Shown: piece by piece, positions 24,601 through 36,600 of the stretch
How positions within the stretch are numbered: the stretch's first letter is position 1
How the letters are laid out: each line of letters starts with the position of its first letter
Assembly (NCBI GenBank): GCA_963931865.1
Contig: OZ007512.1
Location: 10,859,160 to 10,923,159 of the forward strand
Direction: 5' to 3'
Length of the DNA: 64,000 nucleotides
Source of the DNA: Axinella damicornis
Lineage: Eukaryota > Porifera > Demospongiae > Axinellida > Axinellidae
The notes under the pieces: model-generated
Told to the model about the DNA's origin: nothing
What the model saw: the letters and a program-made list of their open reading frames with translations, nothing else
Databases searched by the model: none
Made by a program: the position numbers and the translations under genes

Positions 24601-27600
24601 AATTAACCCCTTGGTTCCTGGTTAGCATGGGGTGGCCATAATAGGGGACAGTCCCCTATTATGGCCACCGTGAACGTCGAGTACTAGACCCCTCAGCTTC
24701 CTTCGCTCAGACCTAGATACGGAACGATGTTGCTACCTGTAGAAGGACAAAGGTTGGTTGCAAGTATATGTATGCAGACCCGTGGGTATAGTGAACGCAT
24801 GCGTACACAATAGAAGAAACTAGTGAAAACGTGGCCATAATTGGGGACTGTACGCTACCATTGGTGACCTACTTTTTACCTTCTTCCAGCATCCTGAGCT
24901 CGTGTCAGTCTCCATTCTTTGTCAACAAGACGTGTGAACGTGCGCAATGTGCAATGTTTTGGGCTTACTTTGATCTCGCGTAGCGTAAAAACTTTCTGGT
25001 GGAAAACGCCACTTTCCACATATTTTGTAGAGATTTTTTCGGGCTATCCAACGATATATAGGTCGTCAATGACAGTCCAGGCAGAACAAAATGTATCCCC
25101 GATTTATGTGCGGGGGTGTCGATCAAGTCGTGCACGACGATGTTGACAGAAGCCGCTCCTGCGACGCCTAGCCTCACCTGCTGCCGAGTAAAAGGAGATT
25201 TTCGTGAAGCACAGGTGCCATTCTATAAAAACGGGCGCAAGTCCGGCTTGAATCTGCCATGGTTGGAGAGAGCTGTCTGTTGGAAAAGGCAGGAAGTAAG
25301 CGGCATACTAATTACACATTGGAATGAAGCTTCCCGGGCACTTCCTGTTCTTGCTTTAAATTCCAATTATTTGGACCGCTGGCCTAACGACTGGTCCTAT
25401 AGTGCACACCTGGATTTCCATTGATTTATTAGTGTATTCATTGGTTGCAGTGCTGCAGTGCTGCAGGATTGATCCACATGAGCGAAGGAAGCAAGAGAAA
25501 GGTATTGAGAACACACACAGTAAAATTACTCTGCTAATGGTGTCCCCGTCACTGGACGGGGTGCTGGATTGTGGGATTGGAAAGTGTGTGACTGGAACGT
25601 GTGTGACTGTAATAGTACTTTGTTACCGTGACTCACGTGTTCTCTAGCTATGTTCTGAAGCTTCAGTTAGGTGCATTCCATGTTCTGAATGGTTGGCTTG
25701 CCAGATTGCTAGTTTTGTATTTTGAACTAAGGATGCCCTCTCTTTCAGACCCCGCCTACATTGTTGGCAAAGTGAAGCCTGTTAAACTCAAGTATGAGCA
25801 GGCAGAGCAACTGGTTGAATGTCTCAGTCTTGAAAATTGTGGAGTCAATTTGTCAAGTGCAGATGCCAGTGAAATTTGCTTTGAATGGCTTTCCAAGCGT
25901 TCACCCGGTAGCACCTGGTATGAAGTTGTAGAGGCACTTGTCACTGTGCAGGGTCTTGGATACTTGGTGTCGCATCTACTACCACCCAGTAAGTTATATT
26001 GACAGTTTGAGTAGCCATCAGCAGTAATTAACTCAGTATTGACAGCTAGATACATTGTATTATCATGGGCATAGCTAGCATTGAGGCATAGGAGGCATTT
26101 GCCTCCTCGCTTTTCTGAATAATGATGCTCATGTCCGGCGTCCTAGATCCTCGCACACGCCGCATACGATGTGCGTTCGATCTGATGACAGAGACAGGAG
26201 CTAGGCTGACCATGAGCCGGCATATACACCCTTAACGCAAATAGTGCTGCAAGTCTGGGACAGTCAGGACACCAGCATATTGCTGTAGCATTTCTAGAGC
26301 AACTGTTTGCGCGCACTGCAGAAGTAATGAAGTAAATAAGTAATATTTTTGCCACACACTGAGAACTCCATTCCTCCTCAGTCTCCAAATCCTTGCTACA
26401 CCCCTCATTATAGTTGCTACAGTATTTACCTTTAAATTGATGCTGAGATTTGGAAGCCTTCTGTCACCAGTCTGGGTTCCTGTCACAATCGCAGCTCCGG
26501 AAGACCTAAACTTGGCTATCTAAATTGGAAGATCCGCAAGTGAAGCTGCACCATTTTTCGGAAGTTGGAAACTTATACGTACGTACAAAGCCAGCGCTGT
26601 TTGGAAGAAGCCTTGTTTCTCGCAAGAAACCTTCCAGTTTTTGAAAGAAGTCTTCCAGTTTTGGGAAGATCCACAAGCAAAGCTGCACCTTTTTTCGGAA
26701 ATTGGGTACGTGCAAAGCCAGAGCTCTTTGGAAGAAACCGGTTTTGGAAGAAGCCTTCCAGTTTGTGGCAAAGCTGCACCCAAATGAATGTCGGAAAAGC
26801 GTTCCGAATCTTGGCATCAAGATGTGTACCGTACCTTGTGGCAATACAGTGATTATAGTTTAACCTCAAGCTCTGGATGAATGCACTTTCAGGCTCGTGC
26901 AATCCTCCAGAAGTGAGTGCTTTTCTGGCAGGACTTGATGAAGATTGGATTAAACTTGCGGAGTACATGGGCTATGACCAGGAAGTGATCAGCCACATAG
27001 ACAACGTTCATCCTCGATGCATTGATGATCAGCAGCAAAAGTTTCTACGCCTGTGGCGAATGCCTGACCTTGGAGTTCACAGGACTCCATCAATTCTGGA
27101 GAAAATCAAGAAAAGCGCCCGGCTTTGCGAAAGTTTCCAGAATATTCCGAGAGGCATACAAGGTTTGGTTGTGCTGTGACCAATGATGTCATGAGACTTT
27201 CATCTTCATTACATTAATGTAATATTACTTCCATCAATGCATGTCCTTTAGAGATAGGTTATGCGTGAGCAGAAAGGGCAGAACAGGGAGAGGTGGGTGG
27301 GAGGGTGCAAACAGCAGAGCTGTGTCTGAGCTCAGCTGTAGAAAGGCCTTAACTGGTTGGCACTGGGAGGGTCATTTCTGTCCTTTTTAGGATAAATGGA
27401 CTTAGAAACAAGCCGTCTCGCCTAGAGGGCCTCCATTTCCAGTGTTCAATGCCATTTTTCAGGTTGGCATTTCCCAAGAGCCTTGATTGAAAGTTCGTTG
27501 ATTGGTGGATGTGGTTAGAGTCACATGTCTGCTTACAATGGTTGAAATGACCTCTGGGAGCAGTTTCAAGCTGAGGAAACTGAACTTAGGGTAGTGTATT

Positions 27601-30600
27601 TCTGCGAATAGATGCCACAGCGTTCCTGGATCATTTGGTGTGGCAACTATTCGAGGGCAGCATTTATTCGAGGGTGGCATTTATTACTATGACCACGCTG
27701 CATACACAGCATCCCTAGCCTAGCTAGCTCCCCGTCAAAGTTTGTCAACAAGCTGGTGAGAAGTTATGGCTAAACTGTCTTCCACAACCGTTAGAACTAG
27801 GTTCAAATACTTGTACACATGTATCCAGTAAGACATCATACTTTGCACATGTGCTTAACCCATGTAAATGTAAATTGCTGCCCTCAAGTTTATTTGAGGG
27901 CAGTGTTTATTTCACTAGCTCAATTGCATGGCGTTTATTCAAGGGCGGCATCTATTCGCAGAAATAGGGTACATGTAAGGGCTTTATAGAGGCTGAAAAT
28001 GATCTCTGGAAATGGTTTGGAAGGGAAAGGATTAACTTACTCATTAATGTGTGTGTATGAAAATGCATATGTACGTACTCACTGTTAGTCTTATATGTTT
28101 GCTTTCGATCATCTTCAGGTAAAGTGGGTTCATTCTCTGACGACCTCTCCAAAATACCTCAGAATGGTGGAGCAGCCACCAAAGACGCTGGTTTCAAACA
28201 AAAACTTCAGAAGGTACCAGCATGGAATCTCGAAGATCCAACATCTGCCATTCAAGAAAAACTTGATCAGGAAGGGCAGTGCTTTGCTGATGATGCAATT
28301 CTACATTTGATTGTGCATCGATCTGGCCAAGTTCAGAAGAGGTACCGTATAATTGAACTCTTATATTCGAGGGGCTACCGCACTCCTGGTAGTGCAAGCT
28401 AGGTATTGCAACTCATTCCAATCAACACACACACCACGTGGCAAACCACGCTCAGTCGATCGCTAGCAATGGCATCCAAAGGGAAGACAAAAACTTATTA
28501 CAGCGCTCACAACTTCACCAGCACAGTGAGTTTCGGCATGTGAGTGTCAGTGAACGACAGCGATCACACCCGTGTGCGGTCAGAATCTTTGTGGGGCCTT
28601 CGCAAGAGCTGTACTGGCAATGAACTTCGAAGAGAGCAATCGAGCAATGGCAGCCGATGACACGACAAAAGCGCTTGTATCTCCACCGCCAAGGTAAGTT
28701 TCAGCACTATTATTATGTGGTTGTGTCACTGCATCATGGCGATCACGGCGATGCAGTTAGAATCTTTGTAGGCCATTCTGAAGCAGTCAAGCGTTTATTA
28801 ATTATTTATGCGGCACAATTTTACCCCTACCAGGAGTGTAACTAGCATGATACTTATAAATTTTTGTCAAGAATTGTAATCCGAAACTTGTACTGATTTC
28901 AGTTGGGAAGTCCCTGGACCAGAACCTCCTCCTCTCCTTTCAGAGGTACGTAGGTCACACTGTAATGTGTTAAGTGTGACCATTCTATACATTACTATAC
29001 ATTCTGCAGACAGCAAAACCAACATGTTCAAGTGAAGAGATTGCGTCAGGGTTAGTATGTAGGAATTGCTGTATTCAAGTGAGTTTACAGCATAACATAT
29101 ATTAGTGCCTCCCTTTGCGGCTGCTATAAAGGCAAATTTGTTATAATTATAAGGTACAGTAGACATCTGTAATGCAGTCACCTAGCTATCAATACATTTT
29201 AACGTGTGTATGTGTCTGTGCGTGACAGAAGTGGGATGTTCATGGGGCGGGACTAGACTAGTGGTGCGCGACCTCTGCTAAGAATGTTCGAGAATACCGG
29301 GCATGGCTGGAATCCAGCTGGGGCTACAAGCGGATGCATGCAATCAGGGAGCAGCAGTCAAAGCGGACGCAATCGGGGAGCAGCTGAAGCGGACGCAAGC
29401 GGCAAGCAGCAGCTGTAGCGGATGCAATTGCAGGGAGCATGCAGCAGCTGAAGTGGACGCAAACGGGGAGCAGCAGTTGAAGCACAAGCAGATGCAATCG
29501 GGGAGCAGCAGGTCTGCACAGAGAGCTGTCCGGCGCCAGATTAGTCACGGTAGGGGCGAACGAAGCGAGCAAAGCGAACGGAGCGAGTGAAGCTACTTGT
29601 ATTGCATCAACAAATTGTATTGCATTAACAAATTGTTGGTCAGAGTGCAGAGTATGATCACAGTATGGAGGTTTCACACCATTAGAAATTTGAATATTGG
29701 TGGCAAGGTAGTGAACCAGATATAGTTTTGCTTGCTGTACATATATCTATGCATGTAAAAAGAATTCACCTCCTATTCATTCCTGTATAGGAAGGATCCA
29801 CAATCTGAAGTTGCCAGTGTGGCTAGTACTCATAAAGTAAGGTTAAATATAAGGGTATCTTAATTTTGCAAGGCATTATTTATTGCCAATGCAGTTACTG
29901 CTGGAAACAGTAGGTCTGATATCTTGCAGTTGGTATACACTATATGTATGCAATTAGGAACAGCATGGACACACAATGATTTATGTCAGTGCAACTATGG
30001 GTTATAGCTCTCGGATCAGTGGCCCGTAGAGGAATATCCTCCCTCATATAGCAGGTGGAATTTCTTGGCCATGAGTTATGTATTGCTTGTAGTCTATCAA
30101 ACTGATACACTTTACATTAACAGATCAGTGGAGAAGCAAAGAATGCCAGCGCTGTCCAAACAGAGGATTACGTGAGTAGGAACACTACAATGTCATTTCA
30201 CCCTAACAATGCAATCAATCTCTCTTCTAGAGAGTTGAGACACAGCTTTTGGATTCACACACAGAAGAAGTAAGCGTTACAGTATACTTGGGAGAAATGC
30301 TATTTGCTTTACATTATTTTTCCTCCAATATCATAGGATGATGGCTCAGAATTGGTGGAAGCCTGTGCAAGTGGAGAGTGGGGAATGGCAGAAGCATTTA
30401 TCAAATCTGGCAGCAACCTAGAAGGCAGGAGTCAGGTACACAGTCACGGTTATGCATATGGAACAGATATTTATGATATGACGTTGAATTCATGCAGGAT
30501 GGAAAGACACCCTTTCTCTATGCCTGTACTAAGGGGAACATGAACATTGTGAAACTCCTAATAAGGAAGGAAGCAAAAGTTTCAGTCAGAGATCATGTGA

Positions 30601-33600
30601 GAAGATAACGGTTGTTTAGTCAACCAAGTCAGAGAAGCCATAATAATTACATCCCATTGTGCTATACTATATGTACTGCACAGTAACAATGTGCTAAAAC
30701 TTCACAAGTAGCCGTCTTGCCTTGTAGGCCCTCCATTTCCAGTGTTCATGGTCCGTTTTTTAGCTACGGCAGGTTGGCCACTTCTCGGGAGGCTTGATTG
30801 CAAGTTCGTTAGTTGGTGGGTGTGGTTAAGTAACGTATATGCTTAGTGTAGCTGAAATTACCTGTGTGAGCAGTTTCGAGCCCAGCAACGCCAGGGAACA
30901 AAAATTAGGGTATGTTTAAGTGTTCTATAGACTGAAAATTACCTAGAGAAAGAAATTTGGGCCCTAAAGAGTTTTAACCAATCTCTCATACAGCAAGGGC
31001 AATGTGCACTACACTTCAAGGAGGTGTTAAACAACCTAGATCTTCTGCAACTTCTCCTTGATTACTACCGATCTCAAGAAATTTCAGTGGATCTAGGAAC
31101 CAAGGTAAGGGCACAATCTGTCATGACGTTTCAACTCACTTAAAGGACTATACCCGTACCTGCGGCAATGGACAGGCACTTCATCATCAAAAGTTACCAT
31201 GTTTGTGCTGTCTGTTTACCAGTTTGAGTCCATTGAGGGACAACTTTATATATGCCAAGATTATTACCACCAAAACAGCTACGTTCAAGTGGTCCCAGAA
31301 CAAACTCCAATGGGGGAGTGAACAGCGCAAATTAAGAGGACAACTTTGATGATGGTCCCCGTCCAGTCCCGCACCTATAGCTACTTTTTTGTGTGACTAT
31401 ATTTTCATGATGTAATCTTCTTGATAGGCTGACCAGCACACCCCATTAGTAAAGGCTTGCTTGATTGGGGATGCGGCCCACAATGCAGCTCAGACCCTAC
31501 TTGGTTATGGAGCTGACCCTAATGGATATGTAAGCTGACATAGAAGTGACTCATAATATTGAACATAGGGAGGGGGGGTTCAATGTTCAGTGGTGTCCAA
31601 TGGAAGCACCATTGTGATCAGCAATAAACTTGCTCTCTGATGGCTCAGTTTTCAGAAAATATGGTGAATGGGTGGTTCATGCTGACATTGTTTTTGGAAT
31701 TCAAGTGATTTCCTCAAATTATAGGCAAGGTGCAGACCACTGATAATTGCCACTGGAGGAGGCCATGCAAGAATGGTTGAGCTGCTTCTTGCCTATTCTG
31801 CTGACGTCAATATGAAAGACACTGTGAGTCTGTTGTCTCATACTTTGTGTGCAGAGTCCTGAGTTGAACGTAGACTTGTCAATGAACTGCAAGTACAATG
31901 TTATTGTGGCAACATCTCCTACCGTAACCATGGCAAAAGCATTGAATATCCTTAGCTAATGAGATTGTCAGAAATGATGGGGCAGAAAATAAAGATATAT
32001 TGTACAAGCTTCATAGTAACTTCAGGTAAATAGGTATTCTACATAGCTGGAGCCTTGGGGTCATCCTTGAGTGCTGAAGGCTCAGCAATGATCACCAACG
32101 CTTCGCAGAATGCATTAACATGTTTGTAACAGGCCATTTTGCTCTCTACACAGACCGGAACTACACCCCTCATTCAAGCAATCACATGCAACTATGTGCA
32201 AATTGCAGGAACCATTCTCGGATACAATGCCGATGTCAACAAAGCAGACAACGTAAGTAATTAATTGACTTCATTATAGCTATGGATACTAGTTTGCAGT
32301 GCATTACGGGTTTCAGTGCACGAGGGAAACATAACTGACGGTCAAAGGCGAGATAATGCATGAGCTGAAGGCGAGTGCATTATCCACCCGAGACCGTTAA
32401 CAATATTGCCCAAGTGCACTAACTAAGCCCCATAATGCAAAAAACTGGTATCTAATTAGTGTTACTCACTTACCCGAAACAGCCGTTGGTCTAAAAAAGG
32501 TGTGTAGATAATGCACACTAAAGTGTGCCTTATGTGATCTAAGTTCAGTCATGTGATCGACTCTAGGCCTCTGATTCGTTGAGGGTCACATGAGTAGAAC
32601 TAAACTAACAAGTAATAAAAAACATTAAAAATGTAGCAGGATGTAGGGATACCAGAACGGCAAAAAGTAAGGAAACAAGAGGGATGATCGAACATAACAG
32701 TGAAGTATACAATCACCCCTACAGAGATCTTCTTCCATATATACATGATTGTACAATGAAAAAAGATATGTAGGGGTGATTGTATACTTCACTGTTATGT
32801 TCGATCATCCCTCTTGTTTCCTTACTTTTTGCCGTTCTGGTATCCCTACATCCTGCTACATTTTTAATGTTTTTTATTACTTGTTTATGTCATTTTTTTT
32901 TGGCAGCAGGCGCATGTTTGAGCTGAAGTTTGTTGCAGAAGTCAGTGACCTCACAGGCACCTGGGCAGTAGGTGTCCTTGCCTTGGTATATGGACAATAT
33001 TACTCAGGTATTACACTTCCAGCATTGACTGAAGAATCAGGCCCGGGCATCTCAAGTCAATTGTTCCCTAGATGGATGACAAAGCCACTGAGTTCTCCCT
33101 GTCTGAAGACCATGGCATAGGCAGTTTATAGTAGGGACATTCATATGGGTGTTGAGAGTTGAGATAGGCATTCACCCTGCTCACAGAATACAGTATAGGT
33201 AGCAATAAAAGCTTAGCTAAATCATGCGTACAGGGACTAACCTCAGTCTTATAAAGAGTGCCTCGTTTGACAACACATCGGTCAACGCATCTTCCCCACT
33301 GTTTCTAATTCAGCGATCTTGAGAAATAATTACGTATCGTTGCTAAGTGATCGTTTAAGCGCGCATGCGTACAAACGTGAAAATGGCGTGACAAACGAAG
33401 CCATAGTTATTGAGTGGGCAGCTGCAGCCGCCTGGTGAAGACTTGGAGGTAGCGAAAAAGCGATGGGACGTTGCACTGCTCGGTTGAAAATGGTGCTGTT
33501 TCGTGCGAAAACCATCGTGACAGATTGAGGCAACGTTGAGCTAAGTTGTCTGAAGAAGAAGAAGAAGAAGAAAGAAAGAAAGAAAGAAAAACAATTTGCC

Positions 33601-36600
33601 CATTTTGCGAGTACCTGGTGAGGTACTTTCACGACGGTTTTTCACGACGCGAGGAGTCTCGTTGGTCATGAAAACACTCGAAGATGAACGGTATGTGGTT
33701 ATAAAGGCTTATAAGTGTACCGTTTCTGAGATTTGAAGAGATTTTTTTGTATTGGCATGTATTGCGTGTACGTCGTATCCCTACATATAGACTCTACCGA
33801 GTCTATGATAGTGTCCAACCTAGAGAGTTTGAATAGTAGACTGTGTTTACACTCCTGGTATAGAGAAAATTGTGCCGCGTAATGTTACATTCCTGGTATA
33901 GAGAAAATTGTGCCGCGTAATGTAATTACACTCCTGGTAGGGGAAAAATTGTGCCGCGTAATGTAATCTAATCTAAACTAATCTAAACTAAATAATTAAT
34001 GTTTGACTACTTGCGAATGGCCTGCAAAGATTCTGACTACACCGTCGTGATCGCTATCATGCACTGTCCTCACCGTATAATTTTGGTGCTGAAACTCACC
34101 TTGGTGCTGGAGATACAAGTGCTTTTGTCTCGCCGTGGCCGCCATTGCTCGAGCCCTCTCTCCGACTTCCGGTGGCAGTAACGTTCTTAGGAAAGGCACG
34201 CGAAGATTCTGACCACATGGCGGCGATCGCTGTCGTTCACTGATGCTTACATGCCAAAACTCACCGTGCTGGCTAAGTTGTGAGTGCTGTAATAATGTCC
34301 TGTCTTCCTTTTGGCCGCCATTGCTCGCGAACGTGGTTGCCACGTGGCATGTGCGTTAATTGGAACGAATTGCAATAATTAGCTTGCGCTACGGCGAGGC
34401 AACCGCGGGGTTTCAACGTCTACCAGGAGTGTGGTCGCCCCTCGAAATAATGTGATTTTATACATTCTTTGGGTACAGTAACTTGCTAGCCACGTTCCCA
34501 GCCACGTTACCAGCCCCCAGCCCAGCTTTCATTGCTTGCGGTACGGAAGGGAGGGCCTGGTAGGTTTCCTCACGTGAGCATGACGCAATCCACCAGTGGC
34601 AAAATTGCCAGAATGAAGAAGCTACATTTTGCGCGTTGTTCAACCCCATCTACAAGTTCAATGCTTGGTGTGTATGACAGTTACCCCCCACTAGTTAGAT
34701 GTGCATGGTATGTTACCTCGTACCTTTGCTCTTCATGCTGTTCTGAGCCCAAATACACCTGTGTTACCATCCTTCTACCCTTGACGTTACTCACATAGTA
34801 AAATTTGCCAGGCGCTCTCCCGCTTAACCGTACAGCAAGCAACGGGCCTGGGAACGAGGCTAGTTACTTGTTATTCATAACTTATATAATTTTCACCATA
34901 TTCATTAGTGCGGTACCACAGCACTTGCTGCAGCAGTTTCAATAAACTCTTATTCAATGGTGGAACAACTTGTGCAGCGTGGAGCACACATCAACATTTC
35001 CAGGGTAAACACATCAGATTTACATACGTACTGTGATCAGAAATAACCTTGTTCACTACTTCTGTTTCTCAGTACATATCCAGTGAGCTGACAACAGGTT
35101 CAATGGAGGAGACTCCATTAGCTGCAGCCTGTGCTCGTGGATTCAAGCGTATTGCCGAATTCCTCATACAATGTGGGGCCAACGTCAACTACAAATGTTC
35201 CGTAAGTATTGCTATCAAACTGCATAAAACCAGCTGAATTCATTAGTGTTATATTTAATCTTGAACAGGGCACAGTCCCCCCCATTGGGTTTGCCATCAT
35301 CTGCAGACAAATGCACATTGTCCGATTCCTCGTGAAAGTCAATGAACTTGACAGGACCCTGGATGGGGTAAGTTCTGTATGACTTGATTGTACGTACTTA
35401 CTTTACGCATAATCTTACATGCCGTAGCTGCAAGAACCCATCATCATCGCTGTACGAGTCTCCAACATGGATGCTCTGAAAATCATACTGAATGAAATCG
35501 GAGGAGTTGTAAGCAATTGCAAATGATTAAGCATCATCCGTAGCAGTTGTTTACAATTTGTCCCTTGTACTCAGGAAAAAGCTCTTCACATGGCAAGGCA
35601 CAACCAGATGGACCTACTTGCAGAGCACCTTGAAGTTTGTATGCCTCAGGTAATGTTAATGCCCTTTGTATTCCATAGGGAGTTATATAATGTAGCAGTT
35701 GTGATTTTCTTGCCTGTAGATTGGTGGAGAGGTGGGGATCACAGAACGAGAGGTAAGGAGATCTATATCTGATGGGTACAATTGTCTAATGAACTTCTAT
35801 TGCGGTAAAGAGATTAAGGAAATATCACAAGATGAGTAAAGTCATACTTAAATCAATCCATGGAAAATCGGTGCAGATTTGGAATTACCTTGGTGTACAA
35901 GCCACTGGGATGGCTGTATGTGTTATGTATGCTACATGTACACATGATGCTGAAACTACCTTCCATTGCTGGTGTGGGTTTCCATTACCAGCACATCTAC
36001 CTAAACACAGCTCCGGAAGACCGAAACAGAGCTCCGAAAGGTCCATCAGTAAAGCTGCACCATAAACTCAGAAGAATCCTTCCAGTTTTCTGAAGAAGCC
36101 TTCCAGTTTGCGGCAAGCTGCACCGCAAATGCATCTTGTAAAGCGCTCCGAATCTTGGCATTAATTTTATTAATTTTATTTAATTTTATTAATTTTATTT
36201 TATTTGATCAACAGTCATGTTAGCTTGGTTGTTGTTACAGCTGCCCATTGCTGTTGAATGTGAAGCTCCCCCCGCCCAATTGTCTGGTCATCAGGCTGTT
36301 GTGGAAGAGATCCTGCAAACATTTTGCCAGATTTGTCTGCACGCTGTGACAGTTGAAAGAGATGTAAGTCTGCTTGTACCATAGTGCGTGGGCGTTTGAA
36401 AGGCACCGCCGCAGTGGACAAATCCCATGTTCACTAAGTGGTGCCTTTGAAGCCAGGGTACATCCATGTACCCTAGGGTACATGGGGGCTCCATGGCAAC
36501 TGTGGTTTTCTTCACAAAACTGTCAAACTAATTATCAAAACATTCAGTTGGAGCCAGGTGGGCTGTTTTTAAGCACAAAAGGACAATTCCCTCACCTTGT

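Noticed and set aside
33330..33632. Reverse frame with a long Phe run
   Set aside because: Translation of the (GAA)n repeat in a dispersed element.
34005..34446. 115-codon reverse frame with ERQRSPP and QHQGEFQH strings as a protein
   Set aside because: The frame is shared with other MITE copies (28366, 55837) but is not kept open in all of them. The element is non-coding.
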